Shown here piece after piece: positions 51,401 to 64,000 of a stretch of 64,000 nt of DNA. The notes beneath the pieces were generated by a model that was not told where the DNA came from, ran no database searches, and saw only the letters and a program-made list of their open reading frames with translations. Each line of letters begins with the position of its first letter. Position 1 is the stretch's first letter. Location of the stretch: the NCBI RefSeq assembly GCF_000150275.1, contig NW_002060943.1, forward strand, positions 8,874,701 to 8,938,700. Reading direction: 5' to 3'. The DNA is from Trichoplax adhaerens. Taxonomy: Eukaryota > Placozoa > Uniplacotomia > Trichoplacea > Trichoplacidae. A program made the position numbers and the translations under genes.

Positions 51401-54034
51401 ATAAGTTGAAAGTTATTACACTGATTATTCGACTTTGTAATGTGTGATTTCAAATCACTGCAATAACTAACTGTATATGCTACTATTTGTTCATGATATT
51501 TAGATATAAATGGTATGTTCCTGTCTCAGTTAAAACGTCCAACGGAGAAACTTATAGACATTTACTAAAAATGGATAATGGTTAGCTCACCTTTATAGAT
51601 CCGAAATACTAGATAGTGTATTTCTTGAGTCTATGATATAATGCATTCTTATTTATAGGCGGCGTTTTTAAAAGTGTGTTATGTAACACATCGAATATAA
51701 CTTATAATTACAAATAGCTTGTATTCATGTCGTACTTTAAGTGCGTAAAACATATTGTTCCGCTAGGTACAATACCCACCACCGCAGACTTTAGATGGAT
51801 TAAGGGTAACTTGAATCAAAGTGGCTATTACAGAGTTAACTATGATGCTCAAAATTGGAGGGAATTGGAGAAACAGCTCAGCCAAAAACATACGGTTATT
51901 TAAATTAATAGCAGCTAATAATTTATGTATTAAATTTAACATACTAACAGCCTTGGCAATACTTGCACGTAAAGATCATATTCAACTTATATATGATTAG
52001 TTAAAATAATTCATTAATTTTTACTTGAATTAAATATTTATCATAGGAACTAAACGAGCTCGATCGGTTTGGATTATTAGATGACTCTCTTGCTTTATCA
52101 AAGTACTTAAAATACTACGTACAAATCAAAAATTAGCAACTCTAATTTTTATTCTTCCAGCATACACGCTTTAAATATAGTGTAACTTATTTAATGCTCA
52201 CGGATAGGACTGGATTATTAGCTGCAAGAACGTTTCTTTCACTTACATGGTACATGGACAAAGAAAGAAACTATTTACCTGTTAAAGCCGCTTTGGATGG
52301 TATATTTTATATACATTCTCTGCTAACCGCGGAAGCAGACAGAAAAAACGCAGAGGTGCAGATTTCATTAGACGTAGTATTTTCAGTAACTTAGGTGTTG
52401 GAATCTATTCCGTAGTGTGTTAAATTATTTAGTTACCATTATATTATTGTCAATAAAAAATATTTCAGAATGTAGCGAAAGTAATTTACTGAGTCTAATG
52501 CTAATAACTATATTCATAGATTACATCTACCGTTAATATTGTACATTTTAATTGCTTTATGTATTTTTAATATGCCAATATAGAAATATTTACTGAACAA
52601 AGTAAAGCCTATCTATGAATATCTCGGTTGGCTCGATGATGGACCACCTTTCAGACAGTAAGTAAATTATTGAATTCACAGCTAGTTTTTACAATTCTTA
52701 CAGACTTTTACTCTGGATAAATCATTAGAGGTAGCTTTAGGTTGTGCTGGTCAACCCTGAAACTGTTATAAAACTTTTTAATGCCATCTTGTAGATACCT
52801 ACGAACCGTAGTGATAGGTGCCTTGTGCAGCATTAACTACCCGGACGTGGTAGATAGAAGTAAAGCTCTCTTTAAGGACTGGCTTACTAATCCAAATATG
52901 TAGGTTGTTATATATCGCTAGAATTTATAGGAAAGCTTCTATACGTTATTCAGATTGATAAAATTCATAATGGTACAAATATTACTTATAAAAATTGTGA
53001 TCTTTTAGCCTGTAATAGCTTGATACAAATTTGTTGCTAACGCTTTAAATCGGATAGAACTATTAATGGAAAAATATATCCTGTATTTCAATTTACGTAG
53101 ATGATTAGTATTTTATTTCCTCCGATTTCTCCTTTATAGTCACTAATACAGCTAAGATTGTAATTGTACCGATACTCTGTTATATTACTATTCACTAAGC
53201 GATACCTCTCCATTAATATCGTAAAATTAGGTAAAGTAATAAGGGAGCATTTGTCTATAGTAACGTATAATTTTTCTGGAAATCTTTTTCGTTGCAAGTA
53301 TTTAGAAATGAATACGATGTTTTATTATATACTACTTTTTACGTTCGCAAGGGAGGTATCCGTTATGAAGCTGATAGTATTTTATTTCTTATTAATGCCT
53401 ATACAATGTATAGGGCTTGATTGTTTATGATTTGATGTCAATATTTATTAACATCATGAAGGATTCCATAACGTACGATGTTTTAGCAAAAGTTCAGTTA
53501 TCTACTTATTTGATAATTTTTCTGTATTATAATCTTAATCATGAATATGATATTAGAGTACCAGCAAATTTGGAAAATGTAGTTCTTGACTGTGCAATTA
53601 TGAATGGTGATGAAAATGATTGGAACAAAATGTTCACCAAATACATTCAATCTCAAAATCCCATTGACAAGGCAAAATATTTAGCAACTCTTGGCGTAAT
53701 CCGAGATCGAAAACTTTTGTATCAGTAAGTTTAAATGACAGATTCAAGTTCAAGCAGTTTATTTACTTATCATATAAGCAAGTAAGCGATACATATCTGC
53801 TATGTAGAATAACTTTGATATTTGAATAAATCGTGCAGATTACTAGATTCTTCTATGAAGGAAGACATCATAGGTCTCGGCGATACCGTTAATGTCATCA
53901 CCTCAGTTGCTAATAACCCATTGGGCAAATCTATGGCATGGCAGTTTACAGTGCGGCATTGGAAAGACTTAATGTCTAGGTACGTTAAAATGCTAAGGTA
54001 TAATTATTTAGCAACTTGAATGTTTAAAGGGAGG
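45434..54034 (+). CDS. APN-C: membrane aminopeptidase N-like M1 metallopeptidase, 3' end lost at assembly gap
   Basis: Exons: 45434-46143, 48402-48681, 48906-49026, 49150-49304, 49406-49519, 49711-49845, 50032-50163, 51224-51396, 51504-51580, 51767-51894, 52047-52102, 52208-52355, 52584-52657, 52795-52899, 53557-53724, 53839-53979. Phases join and give about 905 residues; by comparison with the paralogs two more exons (roughly 75 residues) are missing at or beyond the N run. The cytoplasmic tail is long, with an acidic start and a basic end; the membrane helix is about 53-72; the stalk is short and not Thr-rich. HEIAH is at 417-421, distal Glu440 in NEGFA and Tyr503 before KG. The exopeptidase motif reads SAMEN (381-385) rather than GAMEN. 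It should be an active ectopeptidase, possibly with altered N-terminal residue binding. Exon 2 and exon 7 are each the fusion of two exons found in APN-A and APN-B. Confidence 0.94.
46144..48401 (+). other. Intron 1 of APN-C (about 2.3 kb)
   Basis: A phase 2 intron at the conserved position between the stalk/beta exon and the PCFDEP exon. It contains an old tandem duplication at about 46538-47020. Small ORFs inside (47674-47874 on +, 48230-48415 on -) have no recognisable product. Confidence 0.75.
46538..47020. repeat. Intronic duplication of about 220 bases
   Basis: Two diverged copies, about 46538-46757 and 46796-47020, share blocks such as ACTGTTGTTGCAATCAA, AATGTCGCAATTCTTC, TTATCGCTCTGAGA and AATCCAATCGTAGC. 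They are separated by about 40 bases within intron 1 of APN-C. No coding frame or terminal repeat was seen, so this looks like a plain segmental duplication. Confidence 0.85.
50164..51223 (+). other. Long intron 7 of APN-C
   Basis: A 1060-base phase 0 intron. The ORF at 50656-50949 within it opens on a poor context and shows no domain or splice support. The intron starts GTATCT and ends TTTTAAG, the latter a weaker acceptor than elsewhere in the gene, chosen because it restores the family sequence and frame. Confidence 0.65.
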
Positions 54035-54084
54035 NNNNNNNNNNNNNNNNNNNNNNNNNNNNNNNNNNNNNNNNNNNNNNNNNN
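54035..54084. other. Assembly gap of 50 Ns
   Basis: Fifty unknown bases follow the last visible APN-C exon by 55 bases. A round number suggests a placeholder, so the true distance may differ. The penultimate exon (70 to 82 bases in the paralogs) and possibly the last coding exon of APN-C are hidden here. The first bases after the gap can be read as a short open tail ending TGA at about 54118-54120, which may or may not be the end of APN-C. Confidence 0.95.
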
Positions 54085-55626
54085 CGCTACTGTATCCTCA
54101 CAAGATGACAAGAGTAATTGAAAATAAACCAGATTCTCATTCGTAATCATGGGTCTTACGTAGTGTTCACTGTTTGTTTACTAGAAAATCCTTTTACAGT
54201 ATAATTTAAACAATGGTTATTAGGAGATAGTCGAAGATTTTAATTTCGGGTGATAATAGAGTTAATGGCTATAAAAATTCTCATATCTTACCAATTAACA
54301 ACATAGGAGCCCAAGATGATGATTTTAAGAATTTCTACCGCTATAGACGATCAATATACTATTCCATCATGAGTAATACCGAGTAGCGAGTAGCAGCATC
54401 ATTTTTTCAGATGCTTTTATTAAAAGTCATTTATAACAGTTTTTGACATAAATTTAGCAATGACGTTATTGATTTAACAATAAAAGAAAATCGGCGTCTG
54501 TTCAAATTTCCTTATAAGTATAGGCCTGAATTGCCTTCATACCTGCTTTATCACTATTACTAAAGAATTATTTTTTAAAATTTGACTGACATTGGATTAT
54601 GATTTTGATCTTCAATCGTCATAGTTTAAAAGCTAGTAAAATATTGTTTTGGACAGTTTTTAGTTAATTGATACGTTTATGATTTACGAGAATGATGAAC
54701 TTTGATTGAATTATTACTATATCAAACAGATAATGGTAAATATTGCCGATAGCTTGCTATAGTCGAATAAAACGGTTAGTTTACTATTAGACCGTTACGT
54801 TTATTGATTATAACTATTTTAATTAAAATAGTCGATAAGTCAAGCAATATTATTGCTAAGACAGATCAAAAAATGCTCGGATGAGAGCGTTAAAGTAGTA
54901 AATTAGCCGTTATTAATGCTTATACTCTCTCTTTCGATGGCCTATTGATTGTCGATAACGCTGCTTCATGTAGAAGGAATTTAAAGTTATTTTTCTGCGC
55001 CAGCTATTGTCAAACAAAATTGTTTTCTTCTCTTTCATGCAATTTCCTAATAATAAATTTTATCGATTGTCTTGCGTATTAAATCAGTATAATAGCAATA
55101 AAAATGAAATTTACATGGCTAAGAATAGTTTTCTATACAAAATTGGTCATAAAAAGGATGATAAATGTATTGTAACTCCTTTGTTATAATTCGACAATAT
55201 CAGTTTTTATGATCATGATCGATGCAAGCAGTTTGCATAGAGAAAAACCTATAGTATAGTTGCGATCAACCAAGACAAACTCAGTATTAAAAAATTGATA
55301 GCAGCAAATGAATTGAACTGATTATACTACAGAGAAGAAAAGATTGCATAAAAACTCAACTGAAAATTGCCCTACTTTAAAGAGGTTAATAAATTGTGTT
55401 TCCTGAATATTTCAACAGACAAAGTAAAGTGTACTGCTAGTAGTTGCAAAGAGTCATTGATATTGCTCATTCTCGTATGCTATCTTTTCACTCATGTTGT
55501 AAAAATAGGCTTAAAAATTACTGATTTCTTCATGGTTATTTTTGAAGTAGTTATTTAATAGAAATTAATTTATCTTATAATAACGAACCTAACTTTTAAA
55601 TTGTTGTTCAATTTGAAGAAAAAGCG
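54085..55626. other. Intergenic region between APN-C and APN-D
   Basis: About 1.5 kb. It may hold the APN-C terminus and 3' UTR just after the gap and the APN-D promoter near 55.4-55.6 kb. ORFs at 55007-55189 and 55367-55558 have no recognisable domain. No repeat or RNA gene was recognised. Confidence 0.55.
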
Positions 55627-58600
55627 ATGGTCAACGAGGCAAAATATCAACTAATCCAGAGTCGAAATGACGATGATGGACCCGATGAAGTTCCTGATAT
55701 AGATAGTACCATTAAATGTTGCTGCTGCCGAATAATGAAACATCGGGCTTATTTCTATTGCTTTGTACTTACAATAGTATTACTGTTTGCTATGATTTCT
55801 TTGGTATTAGCCATTGTATCACAAAATTATATTCGGCCCTCCGTTTCCAATAATGACACATCCAAATGTACAAGTAACATCAACTTTACACCGTCATCGA
55901 ATCAAGATCCTGCCAGACTAGCTTCTACCTCTACTAATGGTGAACTATTCCCTTATAGTCACACACGATTGCCACAAACTATATTCCCATTACATTATGA
56001 GATCTACTTGCATCCTAACTACGCTAAATTACAAACTCATGGTGAAATTAAAATTAATCTAAGCTGTGTACAAGCTACATCGTTCATTTTGATTCATGCC
56101 AAAGATATCGATATTCAATCCGTCTTGATTACCGATTTCAGGCAACATCCTATAAATGTCAGTAAAACTTTACAAAACAACTACAACGATTTCTACTATA
56201 TTCAAATGAAAGAATCTTTTCAACCTGATCAAAATTACAACCTGGAGATGACTTTTATCAGTAAGATTTCAACAGAAAAGCTGCAAGGATTTTACCGAGC
56301 AAGCTACAGGGATATGACTGGCAATAATAGGTTAGCTGATCTATGATTTATGTTCTTTATCTGTAGCTTTACTTTTAAGAGACAACGGTAAATTATGATA
56401 TAAGTATATAACTAGGATCAGTTACAGTAAACCAAAAGTGATCGATTTTCCACGATATTGTTACAAAATGGTATCTTATAACTGTTAAAAATGTGAAATG
56501 CTAGCATTAGATATTGCCATCTTCGCTAAACCTGAAAAATTTTTATTTGACAAATCCTAATGGTTTCGATCTTGCAAATGACTTATTATATTTTTATGGA
56601 CTATGTTATTATCGATGAATAAGGCAGTCAACTTACTAAGTTTTCTAATAAATCTTCTGTTAGCTATATTACTATAGGCACAGTCGACATTAGATCAGCA
56701 CAAATATTTAATTAATCCGTTATATCCAGCAAGTAAATATTCTATCTGCCAACCGTTCAAATGATATTTACCATAAATAGAAAGGATGTTTCAATAATCA
56801 GTTAAATTCACTGTATTGCCGGGAATTACACCTACGTTAGTGAAATGAAGTCATACATATATATATATATAAATAAGATCAAATGATCCATAAAATATAG
56901 ACTACATTAAGTACCAATATTCATTAACATCAGTTTTCCATCTGAAATTGAGTTATCCTAGCGAAGAATTTCTACTGCCAAAGATTAAACTTACTTTTTA
57001 CATCTTTATATAATCTAAGTCGAATATTCTTTCTTTGCATCATCATATGGTGACCCATGAATAAGTTGAATTACTGTACTAATACTATATGATCTCAACT
57101 AGCATTGCTTACGAAATTCATAATTCTTAAATTCAATGTTAAATTACTGTAAAGCACTAAATAATTCATTCTTTTTCTAATCCCATAACGAGTATATCTA
57201 AAGTTAAACTTAGTCGCTGTATACTTAGTACTAAATGATATAGATATAGTTTCATGTCTATTTTAATTGATCTAAGTATAGAGCTGGATCCTTTCTAAAT
57301 TTCGAGACGTTTGTATCTACAGTTACAATAGATGCCTTTACCAACTCTAGAAAACGTGATTCTAGTGTCCCTAATACTGTTCCAGATTAATTTAAATTTA
57401 ATATTTCGAAAATCCCCCAAATTTATATTTTGATTGTGGAAATTTGGTTACTTCTATTGCTATAGGCTAATCAAAATCTAGTACTTTTTCAAAGCTGAGT
57501 AACACGTATATCGATGATAAACGATAAACTGTTTATAAGCGCTAGATAGGTTAAATCTAGTTATATTTTATTAGTTTTATGCTGCCCAAATCTAGTAGTT
57601 GATCGAAATCTATAACATATGGATCTATAGTTGAATCAATAGATACAGGTAGCTCGTAATAGTCGTAACCTAAATTATGTATTAGGATAGTCTAGGTAAA
57701 TTTAGTTTATATATCGTTAAATAATCTAGATCAATTACGGCATTACATCTAAATTTTATAACGCACCACGTGGATTTCATTCCAGTCAATTTGCGAAAAT
57801 AGGAACGTTTCTCTAAATGTAATTTAATTTTAAATTTATGACATATATATATATCATAGCCACGGTTAAGCTTACTTATCGAGCTGTTGGTGTACATTAT
57901 GTATTTTCTAATTCCGGTATTATTTCCAAAATTTCGTTTCATACAGCCTTAGACATATATTTCAAACTTGATGCTATATCTAAATACCTTCACATAACCT
58001 ATCTATATAGCATAAATACCGTTGAGTAAAATTACCGATACTATCCCTTGAGATAAAAATTTCTATTTGTTATTCTATCTAATTAGGTTAACGAGTTTTC
58101 TTGCAATAGTTAATACAACCCTACATTTTATTCTTTACTGAGAAGTTAAAAAGCGGTCCTAACAAATGCAGATATCGGGAAATGTAACTTATACTTTATG
58201 TATGGGGGTTAGCTTTCTGCAGTAATAAAAATTGCCAACTTGCAATCTTTTACACGAGCAAATCGATGATATCCGTCATAATTTTATAGCTCCTAACTAC
58301 CGATAGCATCTTATAAGACTTACTAATAGACTGAATTATCCCTAGTAGCATGCTTTAAATTAATAGATTCTTTCATAATTTATATAAAACCTTAGCATCA
58401 ATAACCTATTTCAAATGATAATTAATTACTGATATTATAATTATTTGCTGGATAGGTATATGTATGTTACCCAATTTGAAGCTGCTTCTGCGAGATCTGC
58501 CTTTCCTTGTTTTGATGAACCCGGTATGAAGGTTACTGTATCTTTAACTATTGTAAGACCAAGCGGCTACCAAGCTCTATCTAACATGCCCATTGAAGAT

Positions 58601-61600
58601 AGTATTGTGCTAAATACGGAAAATAATATGGTAGCAGTCAAGTTTGCAAAGAGCGTGAATATGAGCACGTATTTGATAGCATTCGCAGTAGTTGATTATC
58701 ATTACTTAGAAAGACGCCAAGGTTCAGTTCATGTAAGTTTTTACTATCAATCTGGCTTAATTATAGTTTACAAACGATAATGGATCATTTTTAATTGAAT
58801 CATGTAACCAACAATAGCTTTATGTTCAATCTATTCTAACTTGTTACAAATGCTAACGATGAAAGAATGCATAAGATTATGGCAAAGCAGTAATTTGATG
58901 TTCGATTAAGAATAAAAGAACTCAATAAAATTGACCTGCATTATCTAATTTTAAGATTCGAACTTGGGCACCAGCTGATAAAATCAATTATACCGAAGTC
59001 GCTCTGAACGCTAGTGTTAAAATCTTACCATATTATCGAAAATTATTTGGTATTGCATATCCACTCCCAAAGCTAGGTTTGATCACTTTTGTTGAATTAC
59101 TCCGTATGTCTTAAATTATGACCTATCATAATTATCAACAATTAAATAAATTTGTATATTGCTGAATAAAATGCCATGGTCATAAAATAAGTACTGCGGT
59201 CAATTATATCCATTTATCAGTATAAATGCAATCGTAACGTAATTAATTAATATCTTATTCATATTAATAGATTTGATAGCTGTACCGGATTTTTCTGCTG
59301 GTGCTATGGAAAACTGGGGTCTAATTACTTTTCGAGAGACATCATTGCTTTATAATCCTAAAGTAGGCACAATCAGTAATTTTGAGCGTGTTGTCACTAC
59401 GGTTGCACATGAACTGGCTCATCAGGTAAGATCGAGTTTTTCATCGAGCATTATTAATATGAAATGGCAATGCAATTATCGCAAACCTCCATAGTGCTAT
59501 TTGCGAAGGACTATTTAGACGTAGATATCCCATTCGAATCTCTTATTTAATAAATACTTTAGAATTCACTGATTGTTTCGTTTTATAACAAAGATAACAT
59601 CATAAATTATTTTCATTTGTAAATTAGAAATTATTACATTTTCGGTTGTACTGTTCAGAAAACTGCTTGTCTCATTTGAAAGCTATGTAATTATGACATA
59701 GTTATGAATAATAGCTGTTTCCCATACCGAGATAGTTTTACTTCTGTGGAAATGATTTATAAGCCTAATGACTAAAACATACAGTTCAAAACTTCTACCG
59801 CGGCTGGTACATACAGTACTGACCGTCATGAAATTGCAGCATAATAATTTAGTACCTAATTTTTATAAAAAAGAATCTTGTGCAAATTGATGAAATGTTG
59901 TATTATTTCATTCAGAGTAGCTATAAAGAATTCGTGCAGTATAAGCGTAAATTAAGCAATTTTTAGTATACAGCTGTTGTAAAATCTATCCTGCAGTAAC
60001 CTGAAAATTTTTTATCTTATGCCTTATTAATATCTAAATAACTTTTAGTGGTTTGGTAACCTGGTCACAATGAGATGGTGGAGTGATTTGTGGCTGAATG
60101 AAGGCTTTGCTTCTTTTGTCGAATATTTAGGCGGCAATCTAGCTGCCCCAAGTCTTCATATTGTGAGTCTTTGCAGTATTAAATATCTATAGACTGAAAG
60201 ATTTACTAGATAATGAAGTATTTATATTGACCATTTAATGAAACTATAGCTAGAAAGCCTCTATATGAAGGAATTCATACCAGCAATGCAATATGACAGC
60301 TACATTAATTCTCATCCGATCCTGCAAAATGTTGATAGAACAACTGAAATTGGCGCTTTGTTTGACAAAATTTCATACTCGAAGGTAAAAATTGTTTAAC
60401 GTTTGGTAATCGGACAGCTAATTTTGTCTATTTTGTACAACACATACAATCTGAATTCTTTATTTAATATTAGGGATGCTGTGTTTTGACAATGTTACAA
60501 GATTATTTAAATTCTACCATATTCTTTAACGGTCTTCGCAAGTACTTGATTACCTATAAATACCGAAATGCTGACAGTGATGATCTATGGAATTCGATTT
60601 CTTCGGTTTGATAAGATATTTACGCAACTACGTAATAATTAAATATTATTACTCATAAAATCCTCTAAAAGTGCAGTAAAGGCATTCCCTAACAAACATT
60701 ACCAAAGTTATTACTGATTAATTTCTCGATTTGTTTCTAATTCATTTTATTTTATAACTAATAATGTGTTTCAATTTAGGTATACAGATATGATTTAAAA
60801 CCTGTCATGAACAGTTGGACACATCAATCAGGATTTCCTTTGATTACAATAAAATATGATAGCTTGTATAGCAGTTATATTGTTTCTCAGGAAAGATTTT
60901 CAATGTCTGCAGGAAATCAACAATTTAATAAAACTGATAGGTAATATTTCTGTACAGTATAAAAAATCGAATATTGTCTCTTGTGAAGTACTCATTTATG
61001 CTATCTTCAAACCGTTACTATGACTAAAAATCTTTTAGCTAAAAACTAGCTTTAATTAATCTTTTCATATCATTTATAGTACCTTATGGCACGTACCGAT
61101 ACGATATATTACCGGAGAAGGTCTTGCAGGTAGAGTGATGATGACCGCTAAAGAAAGTAAGTGTCTTTATTCTAAAATCATCCGCTCATTTCTTAAAATA
61201 TACTATAGATAATTTGACACAGGAATTAAAATGATGATTGACAGCCAAATATTTAATTACTGATTAAACCCTACAGTGGCGGTGAAATTTGTAAAAAGCC
61301 AGCATTGGATTAAAGCAAATTATTTGCAAAAGGGATACTATCGTGTCAATTACGAGCTTGAAAATTGGGTTAAATTAATAAAACAACTCCAAGAGAATTA
61401 TAATGTTAGTAATATTCGTAGCTAATAGTTTAAATTTTTGTCTATAAAAATTTCGTATTGCTTAGAATAAAATGCTTTTAATATATTCCATCTATATTTA
61501 TTTATACATTAATAATACAAGTATATAAGTAAATTGTCGATTTATGGAACGAGTGACTTGTACTATCTCAATTAGCGAATCATTTTATTAAAAAATTTTC

Positions 61601-63918
61601 GAATTATAAATATCTGTATCTATAAAAATATAGAAATTATCAAGTCTCGATAGGACCGGGTTATTAGATGATTCCTACAATTTGAATCGGTAATGCAGTT
61701 TTTTTTATACAACTTAAATAAATCCAAAATTGAAAGATACGAAGTTATACAGTAGTTATCATGGCCTATAGATTAATAATCTATAGGCATGTACTATAGT
61801 AGGATCTAATATAAATACCAGCAAGTTTAGGTTATTGATGCATTTTTTATCATTCCAACAGTGCTGATATTTTGGATATTACCGTATTCCTGAACATGAC
61901 AAAATATTTAAGAGTGGAAAAGGCCTACAATCCAATGTATGTTGGCTTATCCAAGATTTCAAAAATCATTTCCCTCTTTGAAAGAAACAGTGATGATATC
62001 CTTAATGTTCAGGTATTTTCCAGCCGCTATTCCTTAAGAATTACAACAAACAATAATATGACAGTATTTAATGCTATAAGTTAATCTCATATATTTTTGA
62101 TATATAATTCGTCCACAATGTTACTATATATGTCCATGAAATGTATAAATTACTAACTAAATATGCAACATATGTTGACAGGATTCTAAAATAAATTTTA
62201 AAGGGATAGTATTACTAGAAATCTAAGCAATGTATATAGAACAAACTCTAAAACGATTTTGATATTTATAAAATTATTTTTTAGCGATATCTACAGTATC
62301 TAGTTGAGCCACAGCTGCGAACACTTGGTTTAGAAGATAAAGGAACAGTGCAAGAAAGGTAGCAATTTTCTAAGATATTAATATAGAATTTGTGTCTTGA
62401 GTATCCTAAAGGTCATCATGTATTAATAAAATGAAAATAACTTCTTTCGTTTCGGTATCATCATAGAAAAGGCCGCAAGTTTATTATAAGCGTAGCAGCA
62501 ATGGCTAATGATACTAATGTTTTGCAAAACATCACAACCCGTTTTCAAGAATGGCTGCATGGAAAAAATAGGTAATGAAAAATTGCTTTCTTATGGGTGC
62601 CGAAGCACACATGATATACCATTTCTATCCAAAAACTTTAGTCAAGCTCAGAACTGCAATTAGATGTGCAATGCATATTTAATTAACTCGAATAATAACT
62701 ATTATATGCTAACTAACTATATTTATGGTATGGCATACACTAGATACAGAATTCTTAGAACTAGGCTTTTTAGTATCCGCATGTAGACCTACAGAAATGC
62801 CAATCCGTATCATAATTTTTTTTATTCTTCCAGTCCCACACTATTTCCATTTACGTATTTTAAAGCAATCTGTAAATGGGCTTGAGAATACAGCATCATA
62901 ATTTTCAGTATTTTCCGCTTCCAACTGTATAGTATTCAAACTACCGCTTACTGGCTATCCCTAATAAAATTTGCACATGTTTTTCACTAACCTTAGAAAA
63001 TTTTAGCGCTTTACAATCATGTAGAGCCCCTTTTTAAATTAACGGCCATCTATAATTAACTAGCATAATTGCTTTTTACTTACTGCAACAAAATATAACT
63101 ATCTCCAAATCTTAAAATATTCCAATTTATTCAAAGATATTCCGTAGTAAATTTAATTTAGGATTAGTATCAAAATTTATAATATTATCTCGATCTTACT
63201 ATAATCTGGTCGAATTTAAGGCTTCTAGCTTTGTGCTGGCACAATTGTTTTCAATATCATTAACGTATCCATTTAAATTACCGATTTTAGTATTCCAATT
63301 GAATTAAAGGCTATTTATATAATAAATGGAATCAAAATGACTGGTAACGATGAATGGGAAAAGTTACTACGAAAATATGATGCCACCAACGACGCTAATT
63401 TAAAACGTCTTTATATTAATGCTTTATCTGCTAGTAATAACCAATCTTTACTTAGGCGGTTAGTCCATTTAAATTATTATCGTTTAATTTACAGTTTATT
63501 TAGTACTTATTTACCTCTCTTAACCATTTCGCATATAATTTGGTTAGACTGCTAGAATTGTCCAAAGATCATACCAAGATACCAAAATCTGAAATTATGA
63601 ACGTCGTCAGCGCTGTCAGTGGCAGTAGAGCTGGCGAAGAAATGGCATGGAATTTTGTAATAGAAAACTGGAAGTACTTCATAGATACGTAAGATTGCTC
63701 TAAGTGATTTAGCAAACTTTAGTCGTCTCTAGATATTGTTATATATATTAATGATTGCGATATTATAATTATTAGATAGAGTTATTTATTAAAATATGGG
63801 AAAAAAGGTTGATCCATTTATGATTCTTTCTTTTAGCTTCTCTGGTGATCTATTTTTAATGGCTGATTTGATTGATACAGTGATAAGCAGCTGTCACAGC
63901 GAGACTCAACTAATGAAG
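55627..63918 (+). CDS. APN-D: membrane aminopeptidase N-like M1 metallopeptidase, runs off the window
   Basis: Exons: 55627-56330, 58456-58732, 58956-59076, 59271-59425, 60049-60162, 60250-60384, 60474-60605, 60780-60940, 61080-61156, 61277-61404, 61634-61689, 61862-62012, 62285-62358, 62467-62571, 63291-63458, 63548-63688, 63837-63918. Phases join and give 927 residues; the final exon, about 50 residues in the paralogs, lies past the right edge. It is a type II membrane protein with a helix at about 42-65, four consecutive Cys at 31-34 just inside the membrane, and a short Asn/Ser/Thr stalk. GAMEN is at 378-382, HELAH at 414-418, Glu437 in NEGFA and Tyr500 before KG, so it should be an active ectoaminopeptidase. 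The exon plan equals that of APN-C, its closest tandem relative in structure. Confidence 0.95.
56331..58455 (+). other. Intron 1 of APN-D (about 2.1 kb)
   Basis: Phase 2 intron at the position shared by all four paralogs, with a GTTAGC donor and ATAG acceptor. It includes a short AT microsatellite at about 56857-56872. ORFs at 57682-57942 (-) and 57838-58029 (+) are unsupported. Confidence 0.7.
59426..60048 (+). other. Intron 4 of APN-D after the zinc-motif exon
   Basis: A 623-base phase 0 intron lying directly after the Gln that follows HELAH, the same position as in the other paralogs. No nested feature is seen. Confidence 0.75.
62572..63290 (+). other. Intron 14 of APN-D, no nested feature seen
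   Basis: A 719-base phase 2 intron in the C-terminal helical domain. AT-rich unique sequence only. Confidence 0.7.
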
Positions 63919-64000
63919 GTATTAAAACTACATAATTTTAGCAAGATACAACAATCTCATTGAGACTTGCAAATAAGAAAATCCGTCCATTCTGAAATCA

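Noticed and set aside
52150-52207. Earlier acceptor for exon 12 of APN-C
   Set aside because: It would need a phase 0 junction and breaks the match to the family; the acceptor before 52208 gives the same 148-base exon as in the paralogs.
1-64000. Transposons, tRNA or rRNA genes, CRISPR arrays, bacterial operon signals
   Set aside because: No transposase or reverse transcriptase frame, terminal repeats, clover-leaf sequence or spaced array was recognised by eye; the intron-rich genes rule out a prokaryotic reading.

Overview
The window is eukaryotic, animal-type genomic DNA. It is strongly AT-rich, its genes are cut into many short exons (often 50-190 bases) by mostly short GT-AG introns, and its products are metazoan: type II membrane M1 aminopeptidases with Ser/Thr-rich stalks, and an ankyrin-ZU5-UPA-death domain protein. 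Compact genes, high AT and this domain set suggest an early-branching animal, perhaps a placozoan; that is inference. Several ORF starts open on non-ATG codons inside exons, so the gene models here were built by hand from splice signals and reading-frame phase.

Layout. Four aminopeptidase N-like genes lie head to tail on the + strand. APN-A (2757-10897) and APN-B (15347-24791) are complete 20-exon models of about 998 and 991 residues. APN-C (45434 onward) loses its last exons at a run of 50 Ns (54035-54084). APN-D (55627 onward) runs off the right edge. B, C and D keep the zinc motif, the distal Glu and the catalytic Tyr; C has a Ser in place of the first Gly of GAMEN. APN-A keeps the fold and exon plan but has lost both zinc histidines, the catalytic Glu, the GAMEN exopeptidase motif and probably the Tyr, so it is predicted to be a catalytically dead paralog.

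Between the A/B pair and the C/D pair sits an inverted block of about 18 kb. It holds a 24-exon minus-strand gene (37825 down to 26945, about 1082 residues) made of three copies of a six-exon ankyrin module, one repeat per exon, all ankyrin introns in phase 0, followed by ZU5, UPA and a C-terminal death domain. Upstream of it on the same strand are a small multi-exon gene that is easy to miss (38073 to about 39770, possibly starting at 41841) and a 72-codon ORF resembling an LYR-motif protein (43115-43333). A 157-base tandem repeat (about 43788-44412) follows.

The aminopeptidases would sit at the cell surface and trim peptides, with APN-A likely acting by binding or dimerising. The death-domain protein would be a cytoplasmic scaffold or death/immune-type adaptor. 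Nothing in the sequence ties the two systems together functionally. No rRNA, tRNA, CRISPR array or intact transposon was recognised.
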